A stretch of 50,804 bases of DNA from a virus: positions 1 to 50,804 of IMG/VR virus record IMGVR_UViG_3300048582_000241. The stretch is one strand, 5' to 3'. Both the position numbers and the translations under genes were made by a program. Position 1 is the first letter of the stretch. Each line of letters opens with the position of its first letter. The notes under the pieces are model-generated. The model did not search any database, had not been told where the DNA came from, and was given only the letters and a program-made list of their open reading frames with translations. Positions 8,241 to 17,656 of the stretch are shown here, piece by piece.

Positions 8241-10379
8241 TTAGCTCAATGTAATTATTGCGTATAAATCAATACTTCCCGGCAATGAAGCAGTAGGCAC
8301 AAATCTTCTTCTTCTTCCGACGGTGTCAGCTCCTATTCCAGCAACCCAAGCAGCACCATCCCAATATTCAAATGTTCCGTTAACACTTCCTGAACTTGAT
8401 TGAGACAATACACCGATGTTTGTATCTGCTCGGTAAATTGTAATGTTATGAACTGGTAAGGCACCACCATACAGTTGTGATTGTACCCAACCAAATGTTC
8501 CGTTACTAGTATTAAAATCTACATAGTTCCATCTATACATAAATGGAAGTGCATCATTGTTTTCGTAAATTAATGCCAAAGAAAATATTCTGTTTGGTAG
8601 CATAATTACTCCTGCAGTTCTAAATCTAAAAGCAAACTGAATAGCAGTAGGAACTCCTACTCCAGTTAAATCTCCATTTTGTGGTACCGCTGTCCATGAT
8701 CCACTGTTGTCATCAATACCTGATGTTCTTACTTCAAGTAAATACATATCAGGAGAAACTCCCATAGTATTATCTCCAATGTTTGTCATTGAATTTACTA
8801 CTGCTCTGTATAGTTTTCCCGGAACTGCTCCTAAGTTAATTTTTGGGCAAATAATTCTATTGGTAACTTCTGCTTCAAATTCTAAATCTGCGGCTAAAGG
8901 ATAGGCTACCATTGCATTAATTGTAGTAGTAACTGCTTGTGCAAAAACAAAAAACAACCAACCATCTTCCGCCCAAAGAAAAGGAATGCTACTAGTAACA
9001 CTATGCACAAAAATCGGACTGTCAGTATCTCTACTGGCCGACGGTAATTGTGCTGTTAAACACCCACTTCTTCTGTCTATTTGTTGACCGCCGGTGTAAT
9101 AATCCGTGATGTAAATTGTTCCTGTGGAAGTATTACCAACAATTATTAATTTATCTAATGCTTGTGAAATATCCATAGCAATAAAACCACCTGTTACAAT
9201 GTTAGTAGTTGCTCCACCAGGAGTTACTTCCGACATTGAATCTGCAACAAAAGTTGTGCTACCTGCTGTTATAGAGGCCAAAGGTATTCTTAAAATTCTT
9301 GTAGTTGTAAAAGCATAAAGAGAAGGTACACCTGCCCCTGGACCATGATTTAATGTAGCTTCTCTACCATTATTGTTTTGAGAAAGGTTTCCTGTTACTG
9401 TTTGAGCCCCTGTAATAACAAGATTAGCTCCAGTCAACACAAAAGCTCCTGCAGTTGGAGTAAGAGCTGCTCTAATGTTATATTTATAAATTACTAATGA
9501 AGTTGCTGCTCCTTCTGTACAATAAATAAATTGTTCTGTAAGAGAAGTTAAATCTCCAATAGCACAACCTCCAATAACATCATTAGTAATTGTGGCCGCA
9601 TCTTTTAACCAATAAGTAGCTTTAATTTTATCTACTGTTGTAGCTGCTGGAATAGCTGTTGCAGGACTATTAAAGTCTGCAAACTGCAAACCTTTAGTAA
9701 CAAAAACACCTCCGTTAGTTGCGGTTGCATTTGTTGTAGCTTGAATAAGCATTAAATCTTGAATAACGTAAGGAGTTCCGGCAGTAATAGTTCCTGCAGA
9801 ACTTGTTAATGTAATTCCAGTAGCAGAACCAATGGCAGATATTTGATACCAAGTTACAATTGCGTTTGGATTTGTTGAGCCAAAACCAATTCGAGAACCT
9901 ACTGATAAACCTACATTCCAAGCTGAGCCTGTCCCTGTAACAGCAGTACCACTTACTCCTACGGTTCCAGTTGTATAGTTATATAAAGAAGCTCTGATAC
10001 CTCTTACAGTATGGTTAGTTGCTGTTGGAAAAGTACATGTAATAGCTCCTTGAAAAGCATAAGTGTTTGTAGAAGGTTTAAATGTCCATAATTGTACTCT
10101 ACGGGTTGCTGCAGCAGTAGCGACATCAGAACCAAATATCCAAAAAAGGTCATCAGTAATTTTAACCGGATGAACAAATTGTGAAGGAATTGCCAATGGA
10201 CTTTCCGCAAAATTAGCAACGCCTAAAGGTTGAGGACCAATAAATTTATCTAAAGGTCCTGCACCTAAATTATATTGTCCTCCATGTTTACCTCTATTAA
10301 TTTTAGTAGCATCATAAGCTCCGCCTACTGCTACTTGATCTAAAGAACCATTAAATATTTGCTCAATTGCTACTTTCAT
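8241..10379 (-). CDS. Large tail fibre / receptor-binding-type protein
   Basis: 712 residues, rich in Thr, Ala, Gly and Ser, with no membrane segment. About residues 130-205 form a recognisable fibre module (starting TVGVSGTAVTGTGSAW, then SVGSRIGF, ending TAGTPYVIQD), a pattern recurrent in phage tail fibres. Further repeats of short beta strands follow (for example TNIVTGGFIAMDISQALDKL), possibly propeller-like. The C-terminus (SVNGTFEYWDGAAW) resembles a surface-exposed tip. The first 17 bases overlap a 59-residue gene. A host-recognition role is inferred from these modules and the position beside the endolysin cassette. Confidence 0.65.
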   Translation of the reverse strand: MKVAIEQIFNGSLDQVAVGGAYDATKINRGKHGGQYNLGAGPLDKFIGPQPLGVANFAESPLAIPSQFVHPVKITDDLFWIFGSDVATAAATRRVQLWTFKPSTNTYAFQGAITCTFPTATNHTVRGIRASLYNYTTGTVGVSGTAVTGTGSAWNVGLSVGSRIGFGSTNPNAIVTWYQISAIGSATGITLTSSAGTITAGTPYVIQDLMLIQATTNATATNGGVFVTKGLQFADFNSPATAIPAATTVDKIKATYWLKDAATITNDVIGGCAIGDLTSLTEQFIYCTEGAATSLVIYKYNIRAALTPTAGAFVLTGANLVITGAQTVTGNLSQNNNGREATLNHGPGAGVPSLYAFTTTRILRIPLASITAGSTTFVADSMSEVTPGGATTNIVTGGFIAMDISQALDKLIIVGNTSTGTIYITDYYTGGQQIDRRSGCLTAQLPSASRDTDSPIFVHSVTSSIPFLWAEDGWLFFVFAQAVTTTINAMVAYPLAADLEFEAEVTNRIICPKINLGAVPGKLYRAVVNSMTNIGDNTMGVSPDMYLLEVRTSGIDDNSGSWTAVPQNGDLTGVGVPTAIQFAFRFRTAGVIMLPNRIFSLALIYENNDALPFMYRWNYVDFNTSNGTFGWVQSQLYGGALPVHNITIYRADTNIGVLSQSSSGSVNGTFEYWDGAAWVAGIGADTVGRRRRFVPTASLPGSIDLYAIITLS

Positions 10380-10542
10380 CTTCTATGTTATTTACTTGCA
10401 TTGCAAGAAAAGTTACTGTATTGTTTTCTGATTCACTTTTTAATTTACAAGGGATATAATCATGTTCATTAAATTCTCCTTCAACACAAGTAATATAATT
10501 TGTGTTTACAGCAACTTCTTGATTTAATACTATTGTTACCAT
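10363..10542 (-). CDS. Small conserved-position protein between two fibre genes (59 aa)
   Basis: An open frame from ATG at 10542 to TGA at 10363 encodes 59 residues beginning MVTIVLNQEVAVN and ending VNNIEDESSN. It fills the only gap in this stretch and overlaps the start of the next gene by 17 bases, as its neighbours do. It contains two Cys (positions about 19 and 32) and is acidic. No family is recognised. The tight spacing and codon use like its neighbours are the main support. Confidence 0.65.
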   Translation of the reverse strand: MVTIVLNQEVAVNTNYITCVEGEFNEHDYIPCKLKSESENNTVTFLAMQVNNIEDESSN

Positions 10543-10554
10543 GATTTTTAGTTT

Positions 10555-10986
10555 TTATGCAACTCTACAAACTCCGTTGGCGTTAATATTAATTGTAAAA
10601 TCTCCACTTGTACTTGAAGCCGGAGCTGCAAATTCATTATAACATATTAATTCATCGGCACTTGCCGCACCTCCTCTAGACTTATAAACAACTGCTCCAA
10701 CGGCATTTGAAATAGTTGCTGTACTAATTACTGGATTATCAGCATCAAAAACAGCTTCGTTGTTTGGAAGATCAAGAGTAACTGTTTTAGATACTAAAGG
10801 AACTCCTCCTGCAGGATAACCGGCACCACTTACTTCATGAGCAACTACATCAGAACGTTTTTCGTGTGTGTCAACGTTAAAAGTATAGGAAGCTCCAACC
10901 AACATTACTTTGATAGTATCGGTTTCACAGTTTATAAGAGCTTTTAAAATGTCTCTTTTAAATGAATTGTAAATAATATTTGCCAT
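10555..10986 (-). CDS. Phage structural protein of a widespread tail-associated family
   Basis: 143 residues. The order DTIKVMLVGASYTFNVDTH, then VSGAGYPAGG, then VFDADNP, AVVYKSRGG and a C-terminal FTININANGV matches a beta-rich family found beside tail fibres in many phages. In that family the first line reads roughly DTIKVALL.SSYTP..DTH. The match is from memory of the pattern and no specific function is established for it that I can state. It lies directly downstream of the endolysin. Confidence 0.65.
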   Translation of the reverse strand: MANIIYNSFKRDILKALINCETDTIKVMLVGASYTFNVDTHEKRSDVVAHEVSGAGYPAGGVPLVSKTVTLDLPNNEAVFDADNPVISTATISNAVGAVVYKSRGGAASADELICYNEFAAPASSTSGDFTININANGVCRVA

Positions 10987-10997
10987 TGGTTTTTATT

Positions 10998-11513
10998 TTA
11001 AATTGTTGGATAATGGTAAGTTTTACCGTTAATTACTTCTGTTGTTAATTTACCTGAGTCAATCAAAGATTTTAATTGTCTCCAATTATAGCCAAAATCA
11101 TTTTGGAAATGTGGGAAATCCCATTTTTTGCCGTTGGAAATAAAACCGTTTTTAAAATCATGTGATTCTAAAATTTTGGTGACTTCTAACCAATCAGAAA
11201 TTCCGTCTTTGTCACCGTCTTTTTTCATGTTCCAAGAAACTTCTTCAAACTTTCCATCACCGTCTTTGTCATAAAGTAATACAATATCAAAAGCTAAACC
11301 GTAATTGTGCATTGACTGTCCGGCTCTTGCGTTTGTTACTTTTGGACGTTTAGCAAATAGTTCCTCTTGCTCTTTTGCCGTTCTGTAAACTTGCGAAAAC
11401 CTTAATCTGCAACCTTTACCAAGAACATTGTTTGCTTCGGTATATGCCGTTTGTGCTTTTACCCTAATTTTAGGATGAAGCGTTTTGATCCGTTCAATCG
11501 TTAAGCTATCCAT
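10998..11513 (-). CDS. Endolysin, M15-family peptidase (L-alanyl-D-glutamate / VanY type)
   Basis: 171 residues. The zinc-ligand motif SMHNYGLAFD (H69, D76) and the downstream DFPHFQ (H135) are those of M15 peptidases, which cut the peptide cross-links of peptidoglycan. Between the two motifs lie two calcium-loop-like sequences, DKDGDGKFEEVS (from residue 82) and KDGDKDGISDWLEV (from residue 98). T5 endolysin is a known M15 enzyme with a calcium-binding loop, so calcium dependence is plausible. There is no signal peptide, so release needs the holin-like proteins encoded just upstream (11515-12628). The enzyme class is well supported; the exact bond is inferred. Confidence 0.88.
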   Translation of the reverse strand: MDSLTIERIKTLHPKIRVKAQTAYTEANNVLGKGCRLRFSQVYRTAKEQEELFAKRPKVTNARAGQSMHNYGLAFDIVLLYDKDGDGKFEEVSWNMKKDGDKDGISDWLEVTKILESHDFKNGFISNGKKWDFPHFQNDFGYNWRQLKSLIDSGKLTTEVINGKTYHYPTI

Positions 11514-11514
11514 T

Positions 11515-11787
11515 TTAGTCAGTATTTGAATTAGTATTATTTATTGGCAAAGAACTGGTATAAGTTGTCAAAGCTAAAAGAGAAACAATAAGTCCAACTT
11601 CTAAGCCTAATAACATAGTGGCCTCAGACAAAGATTTTCCGGATTCCCATTTGTGTATAATGTGCGACATGTTTCTTAAAAAATCTAAGGAAAAGCATAA
11701 TGCTAAAACCCGTCTTATTGAAACTTCTTTATTTTTACCTAGCCACATAGGTTCTATATAACTAAATATTTTTATAATTGTTTTCAT
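11515..11787 (-). CDS. Small membrane protein of the lysis cassette
   Basis: 90 residues with one clear hydrophobic segment near residues 58-80 (MLLGLEVGLIVSLLALTTYT) and a charged N-terminal half. It overlaps the holin-like gene by four bases and ends two bases before the endolysin start, so it belongs to the lysis operon. It may be an antiholin, second holin or pinholin-type partner; the sequence alone does not decide. Confidence 0.6.
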   Translation of the reverse strand: MKTIIKIFSYIEPMWLGKNKEVSIRRVLALCFSLDFLRNMSHIIHKWESGKSLSEATMLLGLEVGLIVSLLALTTYTSSLPINNTNSNTD

Positions 11788-12293
11788 TGATCTTTTCCTG
11801 ATTTAATTAAATTAAAAATTGACCAACCATTTTTTGCTATTTCTTTGATTTTTCCAAGTATATCATATCCTGAACGTTTTGAATTTTCTAAAATAGAAAA
11901 AAACTCTATCACTACACAAACAAAAATTGTTATTAAAGTAACAGTAAGTTCTTTATTAGAAAATGAAAATGTAAAAGATTTAATGAAAAATATCATTTCA
12001 AAAAAATATACAAAAGCAATTACACTCATGTATGTGATTGCTTTGCTTAATGATTTTCTCAGTTTATTTGATTCAATAAAATAAACTTTTATTTTTTGAT
12101 CTGAATTTCTATATTCATTCCAAGAAGCTAAGATTCCTGTAATAAAATCAATTAAAAATGCTCCCGCTAAAAAAACCAATGACCACTGAAAAGTTGATAA
12201 CGATGCAATTGTAATTGTTACAATCATAATAAATAATGCTTCTTGTGGCATGATTTTTATATTTTTATAATTAAAGATAGTTGATGTTTTCAT
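11784..12293 (-). CDS. Holin, phage_holin_4-like
   Basis: 169 residues with three or four hydrophobic segments: about 18-33, 36-54, 88-107 and 118-134. The order FLAGAFLIDFITGILASW, then KLRKSLSKAITY, then IEFFSILENSKRSGYDI is characteristic of the phage_holin_4 (toxin-secretion/phage-lysis holin) family. That family forms membrane lesions that let the endolysin reach the wall. It is followed by the one-segment membrane protein and the endolysin in overlapping order. Confidence 0.8.
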   Translation of the reverse strand: MKTSTIFNYKNIKIMPQEALFIMIVTITIASLSTFQWSLVFLAGAFLIDFITGILASWNEYRNSDQKIKVYFIESNKLRKSLSKAITYMSVIAFVYFFEMIFFIKSFTFSFSNKELTVTLITIFVCVVIEFFSILENSKRSGYDILGKIKEIAKNGWSIFNLIKSGKDQ

Positions 12294-12319
12294 TTTTATT
12301 TGAAATTAAAATTACTAAT

Positions 12320-12628
12320 TTATTGTAACAAAAAACATAAAAACAATATTTTTATTACAGCCCACGGACCACCTAATGCTGTTGCAATAGCATCTTTGTA
12401 ATCCGGTTTATTGTCTTTGTCCCAAGCATCAATAATTTCTTTGATGATACCTGCAAATATTGCGGCAATAATTCCTAAAACGCAAATTTCCCAAAGTCTT
12501 AGGTTGGTTGGTACAAGCATCAATACACACATAGCAATAAAAGCTATATTGTCTCCATAAGCAAAGTGCAATTGCTTGTCTGGAGCAAGCTTAAACAAGT
12601 TCATGATTTTAATAAATAATGTTTTCAT
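12320..12628 (-). CDS. Small membrane protein, DKxxHF-type (YfiM/VanZ-like), lysis cassette
   Basis: 102 residues with hydrophobic segments at about 29-41, 48-63 and 88-101. The pattern DKQLHFAYG near residue 17, followed by KEIIDAWDKDNKPDYKDAIATALGG, is shared with small YfiM-like membrane proteins in which the D, H, E and second D positions are conserved. It lies just upstream of the holin gene. A role in lysis timing is only suggested by position. Confidence 0.6.
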   Translation of the reverse strand: MKTLFIKIMNLFKLAPDKQLHFAYGDNIAFIAMCVLMLVPTNLRLWEICVLGIIAAIFAGIIKEIIDAWDKDNKPDYKDAIATALGGPWAVIKILFLCFLLQ

Positions 12629-12645
12629 AATTTATAGTTTTTATG

Positions 12646-14223
12646 TTAAATTCCTCCATCGGTTACTGACCATCCCCATCCGGTTCTAAGTGTTCCACCG
12701 CTTATGTAAGCATTTGTAAAAACACTTCCTATTAAGTCAACAGTAGTAGCATCTATAACAGTTACATTCCAAGCTTTGTTTGCTTCTGTGGTTCCGAGTA
12801 CTCCTGAAATAAATATTTTGTTTCCAGTAGTTAAACCATGAGCAACAGTAGTTGTAATTCTAATTAATCCACTTCCATTATTAACAGCATTATTTATTAC
12901 TCTTGTAATGTTTGTTCTAGTTAGTAATGCTCTAGCTTCTGTTGAAGCTGCAGTTCTTTTTATTGTATTAAAAGTAATGCTTCTACCAGTTTGTAAACTA
13001 TCTTCTGTCCAACCATTATATATACTGTCTAAATTAGCTGCTGAATAGTCTGCCAAACCTTTTCCTAAGAAAAAATTACTAAAGTTTGTACAAAGTTTAG
13101 GCCTCCAATTTCCTAATGGTTGATTAAATGAAGTACACCCAGAAAACATAGATACCATAGTAGTTACTTTGCTAACGTCCCAATTTTGAATATTATCACT
13201 TCCTCCATTATTAAAATTGACACAATTATTAAACATGTTTCCAGTTGAAGTACAATTGCTTAAATTCCAATTTCCTAAGTTTTGATTAAAATTTATACAA
13301 TCACGAAAAGTAGCTACCATAGTTGTAACTTTTTCTGTATTCCAACTATTTAAAGGTTGATTAAAAGCTGTACAACGTAAAAATGTTTCTCTTAAATTAA
13401 TGCAATTAGTAACATTCCAATTTGAAATAGAAGCATGATTATAATTAATACAATCTCTTAACATCACATATAAACTAAAATCTAAAGTTCTTTGTTCAGC
13501 AGTAAACCATTTGTCTAAAGGTTGATTAAAAATTGTACATCCATCAAAAGTTCCTAAAAAACTAGTTACTTTTGGTATAATCCAATCATTTATATTTGAA
13601 GAACTTCCGTTATTAAAAACTGTATTATTTCTAAACATATTTGAAATTCTAACACAATTAGGAAGATTTAATATTGGCAAAGTTTGATTAAATAAAGTAT
13701 TTGAAAAAGCTGCATTTCCAAATTCAGTATTAGAACCTAATGATATAATTGTTTGAGGAAATATCCAATTAGATAAATTATTAATAAAAGTTAACAAAGT
13801 AGAACCTGCTAAAAAATCATCAAAATAAGTAGATTTTCCAAAATTAGGAACATCTGTTGCCGATATTGTTGTTAATGAATTAATATTTAAAAAACTATTA
13901 GAAGAATTAAGTTTCCAAATACTATTTCCCCATTGTTTTATTTCTATTATTTTTCTTTTATCCATTGTAAATCCAGTAAAATCAAAACTATTTAATTGAC
14001 CATAAACTTCAATATCATATACTCCTGGAGCAGGAAAAGTAATTAAAATAGAACCTGTAATATTATTTATTTCTTGTCCATCTGATGTTTTAACATCATA
14101 ACGAATTGCAGTTGTATTTAAATAAAATTCATTATTTGAACTATTTCCCAAAAGATTAGTATCTACAGTCATTATAAATGGTAAATAATTATATTTTCCT
14201 CTAGTGTAAATTAATTGTCTCAT
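12646..14223 (-). CDS. BspA-like (DUF285) repeat adhesin / tail fibre
   Basis: 525 residues. Residues about 165-400 carry about eight copies of the 25-30-residue BspA/DUF285 unit, recognisable by repeating FNQPL, NW and TTMVxMFxxCxxF elements. This family forms leucine-rich-repeat-like surfaces known from bacterial adhesins. A fibre module follows (VAHGLTTGNKIFISGV, then AYISGGTLRTG), and the protein ends in GWGWSVTDGGI, an ending common to such repeat proteins. It overlaps the preceding fibre gene by four bases. It probably binds the host surface. The DNA is visibly more A+T-rich than neighbouring fibre genes, which would fit exchange of this module. Confidence 0.75.
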   Translation of the reverse strand: MRQLIYTRGKYNYLPFIMTVDTNLLGNSSNNEFYLNTTAIRYDVKTSDGQEINNITGSILITFPAPGVYDIEVYGQLNSFDFTGFTMDKRKIIEIKQWGNSIWKLNSSNSFLNINSLTTISATDVPNFGKSTYFDDFLAGSTLLTFINNLSNWIFPQTIISLGSNTEFGNAAFSNTLFNQTLPILNLPNCVRISNMFRNNTVFNNGSSSNINDWIIPKVTSFLGTFDGCTIFNQPLDKWFTAEQRTLDFSLYVMLRDCINYNHASISNWNVTNCINLRETFLRCTAFNQPLNSWNTEKVTTMVATFRDCINFNQNLGNWNLSNCTSTGNMFNNCVNFNNGGSDNIQNWDVSKVTTMVSMFSGCTSFNQPLGNWRPKLCTNFSNFFLGKGLADYSAANLDSIYNGWTEDSLQTGRSITFNTIKRTAASTEARALLTRTNITRVINNAVNNGSGLIRITTTVAHGLTTGNKIFISGVLGTTEANKAWNVTVIDATTVDLIGSVFTNAYISGGTLRTGWGWSVTDGGI

Positions 14224-14798
14224 ACCAATTCTCCTATTAATCTAAAAGCGTTAGTTTCTCCTAATTGATACAACATTGCTTGCGTGTTTGAATCTTGAGT
14301 TGTTCCTGAGTTACCACTAACAGAAACTCCAACATCTAGGTTCCAGTTTAAAGAAGAACCATCTAAAACATCTGTGTAAACTGTAAAGTTTTCTGGAAGT
14401 CCTTCGGGAACAGTAAGAGTAATATCTCCATCAATAATAAGAGAAGCACCATTGTCTTCTGCTACTAAAGCTCTGTCTGCCGATATTGTTATGTAATTAA
14501 CAGCTCCTTCTCCTCCTCCTCCAAATTCAGAATTGAAATAACCTAAAGCTGTTATTTCTGAAATATATTCATCAATGTTTGCTGTTCCTAAATTATCTTC
14601 TAATTCATTAAATAAAATAATCATTCTAGGAAGATCCTCTACAGATATAACAAAATCAACTGAAAATGCAATATCGTTTTCTTTTCGAATTGAGTGTTTA
14701 CTAGGATAAGTAAATATTCTAGGGTTTGGATCTCCAATAAAATTTGTAGTTGTCACCACTGTGGTGGTCCCTATTTTTTCAATTGCAACATTTCTCAT
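14220..14798 (-). CDS. Fibre-associated virion protein
   Basis: 192 residues without membrane segments. The first 60 residues are mixed; residues from about 95 on are beta-rich (ISADRALVAEDNGASLIIDG, then LTVPEGLPENFTVY), typical of fibre or capsid-decoration domains. It is packed between two fibre genes with a 4-base overlap and a 3-base gap. No family is recognised. Confidence 0.55.
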   Translation of the reverse strand: MRNVAIEKIGTTTVVTTTNFIGDPNPRIFTYPSKHSIRKENDIAFSVDFVISVEDLPRMIILFNELEDNLGTANIDEYISEITALGYFNSEFGGGGEGAVNYITISADRALVAEDNGASLIIDGDITLTVPEGLPENFTVYTDVLDGSSLNWNLDVGVSVSGNSGTTQDSNTQAMLYQLGETNAFRLIGELV

Positions 14799-14801
14799 GA
14801 T

Positions 14802-15746
14802 TTAAAAATTAACTGTTAAACTAACTGTATTTGTTCCTGAAACCAACAAAGGATCTCCATTGATGTCTATAAGCTCAAAATCAATAGTTCCTGTTACTGG
14901 AACATCTATTTCATTGATGCTTAAAACATATTCTAAATTACCAACTCCAAACTCGTTCAAAGTTACTAATAAATCAGTTATAATATTATTTTTTGTTTTA
15001 TACTCAATACCATTGTAAATCACACTTAGTTCGTTATCAGTGTCTACTGGCCAAGCACTTGCACTTAAATTTACGTTTAAATTTACTTTGGCAATTCCAA
15101 AAGGAATACCATATTTTACTTCAACAGAACCTTCTTTGTAATTAATAGTTTCTACTCCAATTTCTTGATCTTCCTCGTCAGAAATAGCAATTAAATCAAC
15201 CAGTCCAACAATATCAAAACGTACAGAATAAATTGTAGGATTGAAACCGTTTTGATTTCCAACTTGATAATAGATAGTTTGATAACCAACACCAATACCG
15301 GTAAAGCTTTCAAACTTTATTAAGCTAAAATCATAATGCATTATTTGAAGGTTTGTATAAATAGGGAAACCATTCAAATTTAAATCTCCAACATTGTTGA
15401 ATCCAGTTATTTTAATACGGTCAACAGAAGTGTTAAATGGAATATAATCAATGACATCATAAACAGCGTTGTTTAAAATTGTTTGAGTTTCATTTGCACT
15501 TGAAGGAGTACCAATTAAGTCTGGAGGACAATTGACAACAATGTTTGCAGTGTTGCTTGTTTCTGTTCCATCTGTAACAGCATATTTTACAACATCAAAA
15601 GGAACACCTAAATGAGCAGAAACTTGTTTTTCAATTTTAAGTTCATCGGTTTTAGGATACAAAGTATTTAAAACGACTGGTATATCATTTACTAAAACGT
15701 TTGTTCTTGCTCCTAATTCAACTATTTTAAAATGAGTATAAGCCAT
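14802..15746 (-). CDS. Beta-rich tail/fibre protein
   Basis: 314 residues, acidic, with many alternating hydrophobic strands suggesting several Ig-like domains (for example SVEVKYGIPFGIAKVNLNVN, then GTIDFELIDINGDPLLVSG). The start overlaps the stop of the 636-residue fibre by one base. No enzyme motif is present. Probably a fibre or connector accessory protein. Confidence 0.55.
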   Translation of the reverse strand: MAYTHFKIVELGARTNVLVNDIPVVLNTLYPKTDELKIEKQVSAHLGVPFDVVKYAVTDGTETSNTANIVVNCPPDLIGTPSSANETQTILNNAVYDVIDYIPFNTSVDRIKITGFNNVGDLNLNGFPIYTNLQIMHYDFSLIKFESFTGIGVGYQTIYYQVGNQNGFNPTIYSVRFDIVGLVDLIAISDEEDQEIGVETINYKEGSVEVKYGIPFGIAKVNLNVNLSASAWPVDTDNELSVIYNGIEYKTKNNIITDLLVTLNEFGVGNLEYVLSINEIDVPVTGTIDFELIDINGDPLLVSGTNTVSLTVNF

Positions 15747-17656
15747 TATTCAACAATTTTTAAATTTCCACTTGCATCTTTGTATAAACTAGATATTGGC
15801 ATGTCAGCTGCTAAAGCGGCGGCATTATCCGCGTATTGCTGAAGCTGTGGCATCATAATAGTATCTTTGATTTTTACAAAAGAGCTATCAATAAAAAGTT
15901 CTGAATTTAAAGCAATATTTGAAAAAGGAAGTCTTGAAAGTTCTTGTTCAGTTTTGTCTCTTAAATAACAATCTTTTAAAAACAAAGGAGTTATTATTTC
16001 TGTTTTTGGATTGTCTGTTTCATCAACAACTTCAATAACACTAATAAATGGTATGCAATCAATGTTTAAATTATTTGCAGCTATTTGTCCTGTTGCATAG
16101 TCTAAAAATGAACTGTCATTAATTATTTTAAAATAATGATTATAAAATAAACGATAGATTATTCCTCCTCCATTGGCATTAAAAACAGCAGGTCTTAATG
16201 GATTTGTACTTTCAATACAAACAAAAGATTCTTGTCCACCTTGGAAAGCGGCAGTATTTTCTTGTGTGTAAAAATTTCCTCCATATTGAAATACAGAACC
16301 ATCTTTTAAATAAATATCATAAACGTGTTCAGAAGGAGCGTAATATTTTTTTGTTTCAATTACTTTGACAGATGAATAATTTACATGTTGATAGTTTCTT
16401 CTAAAATATAAAGTTCCGGTTTCTCCGTAGCAAGATCCTTCTGATTTTCCATAAATTAATTGCTGTTCATAAGCACCTATAAAATGAAAACCTGCTATAA
16501 ACATCGAAATACCAAAAGGAGCATTTCTTCCTTCAAATTGTATTACACCATAGTCTGGAGTTGAAGCTTGAACGTTTCCGGTCATTGTAACTCCTTCTCT
16601 TACAATTGGAATTGTATTTCCTAAATCAGAATAAAGAGTAACATAAGTTATGTCTGTTCTTTTGCTTATTTCGTATGTGATTTCAGAATTAATATCTCCC
16701 AAATAAAAATACGAACCGTTTTGAAACAATGTTGGAGTTCCGTTGTTATATCCTACACTTTTTACAATTCCTTTTCTAGCAGTTCCATTGTGAGCAATTC
16801 TACCGGTACCTCTTAAAAAAACACTTAAGTTATGAGTTAAACGATTACTTCCATCTTTTGGACAGCCAGTAACTAATTCTTGCATATCAAAAACTCTTTC
16901 TAAAGTAGTGTTTGTTCCCGGAACTTCAATGACAGAGTTATTGTCTAAAAAATAAACAACATCATTAATAGCTAAATTTTCATTGATTTGAACATAACTT
17001 TGAATAATAACTCGAATAACCATTCCTCTGTTATCCCATTTATTGTACGGCAAACCGCTATTAACAGAAGGAGAATTTTCACTACCTCTATTTAAAATTT
17101 TATCAATACATTTTAATAAACTTTTAAATGGTTTTGAAACAGAACCGGTTTCTTCGTCTCCAATGTAATTTGAGTTTACATAATAATCAGTTCCTTCAAA
17201 AACAGATGGTAATTCAAAAACTAATCTATTTCCATCGGTTGTAATTAAAATTGAGTTTGATGCTACACTTAAAAACTCATGTCTGTTTTCTGTATCGTTG
17301 TATCCTTTGTAAACTGGAATTCCATCGCCTAAAGAAAATAGATCTAACGTTTCAGGACGTAAAAAGAAATTAAATTCTCTTTCTGAATAGTCAATATTAA
17401 AAACTGTCAATCCATCAGGATATGTAAAGTTTGAAGGCATTAGTCCGGGACCTAGTTCCGGTACTGCTTCTTTCCATTCATATCGGTTTTTGTTTTCTAC
17501 ACAATAAACAATCATTCCTTCGTAATAGGAATATGCTTTGTTATTGTTAGTTCCAAGATTTATTAAAGTTGCAACATCAGGAGTGTACACTTTTACGTCT
17601 AAAGGTATTTGTGCCGGAACAGTTAGTCCTACTGGTATGCTATTAAAATCAGACAT
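15746..17656 (-). CDS. Tail fibre / tailspike-like protein with right-handed beta-helix signature
   Basis: 636 residues. The N-terminal 65 residues (ending GMIVYCVENKNRYEW) resemble fibre attachment domains. Around residue 155 comes YYVNSNYIGDEETGSVSKPF, which is how many parallel beta-helix (pectin-lyase-like) spikes of Bacteroidota phages and cell-surface proteins begin, followed by a long beta-rich stretch. The C-terminus ends in ALAADMPISSLYKDASGNLK. Its start overlaps the upstream connector gene by eight bases. Whether the helix has enzyme activity cannot be read. Confidence 0.65.
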   Translation of the reverse strand: MSDFNSIPVGLTVPAQIPLDVKVYTPDVATLINLGTNNNKAYSYYEGMIVYCVENKNRYEWKEAVPELGPGLMPSNFTYPDGLTVFNIDYSEREFNFFLRPETLDLFSLGDGIPVYKGYNDTENRHEFLSVASNSILITTDGNRLVFELPSVFEGTDYYVNSNYIGDEETGSVSKPFKSLLKCIDKILNRGSENSPSVNSGLPYNKWDNRGMVIRVIIQSYVQINENLAINDVVYFLDNNSVIEVPGTNTTLERVFDMQELVTGCPKDGSNRLTHNLSVFLRGTGRIAHNGTARKGIVKSVGYNNGTPTLFQNGSYFYLGDINSEITYEISKRTDITYVTLYSDLGNTIPIVREGVTMTGNVQASTPDYGVIQFEGRNAPFGISMFIAGFHFIGAYEQQLIYGKSEGSCYGETGTLYFRRNYQHVNYSSVKVIETKKYYAPSEHVYDIYLKDGSVFQYGGNFYTQENTAAFQGGQESFVCIESTNPLRPAVFNANGGGIIYRLFYNHYFKIINDSSFLDYATGQIAANNLNIDCIPFISVIEVVDETDNPKTEIITPLFLKDCYLRDKTEQELSRLPFSNIALNSELFIDSSFVKIKDTIMMPQLQQYADNAAALAADMPISSLYKDASGNLKIVE

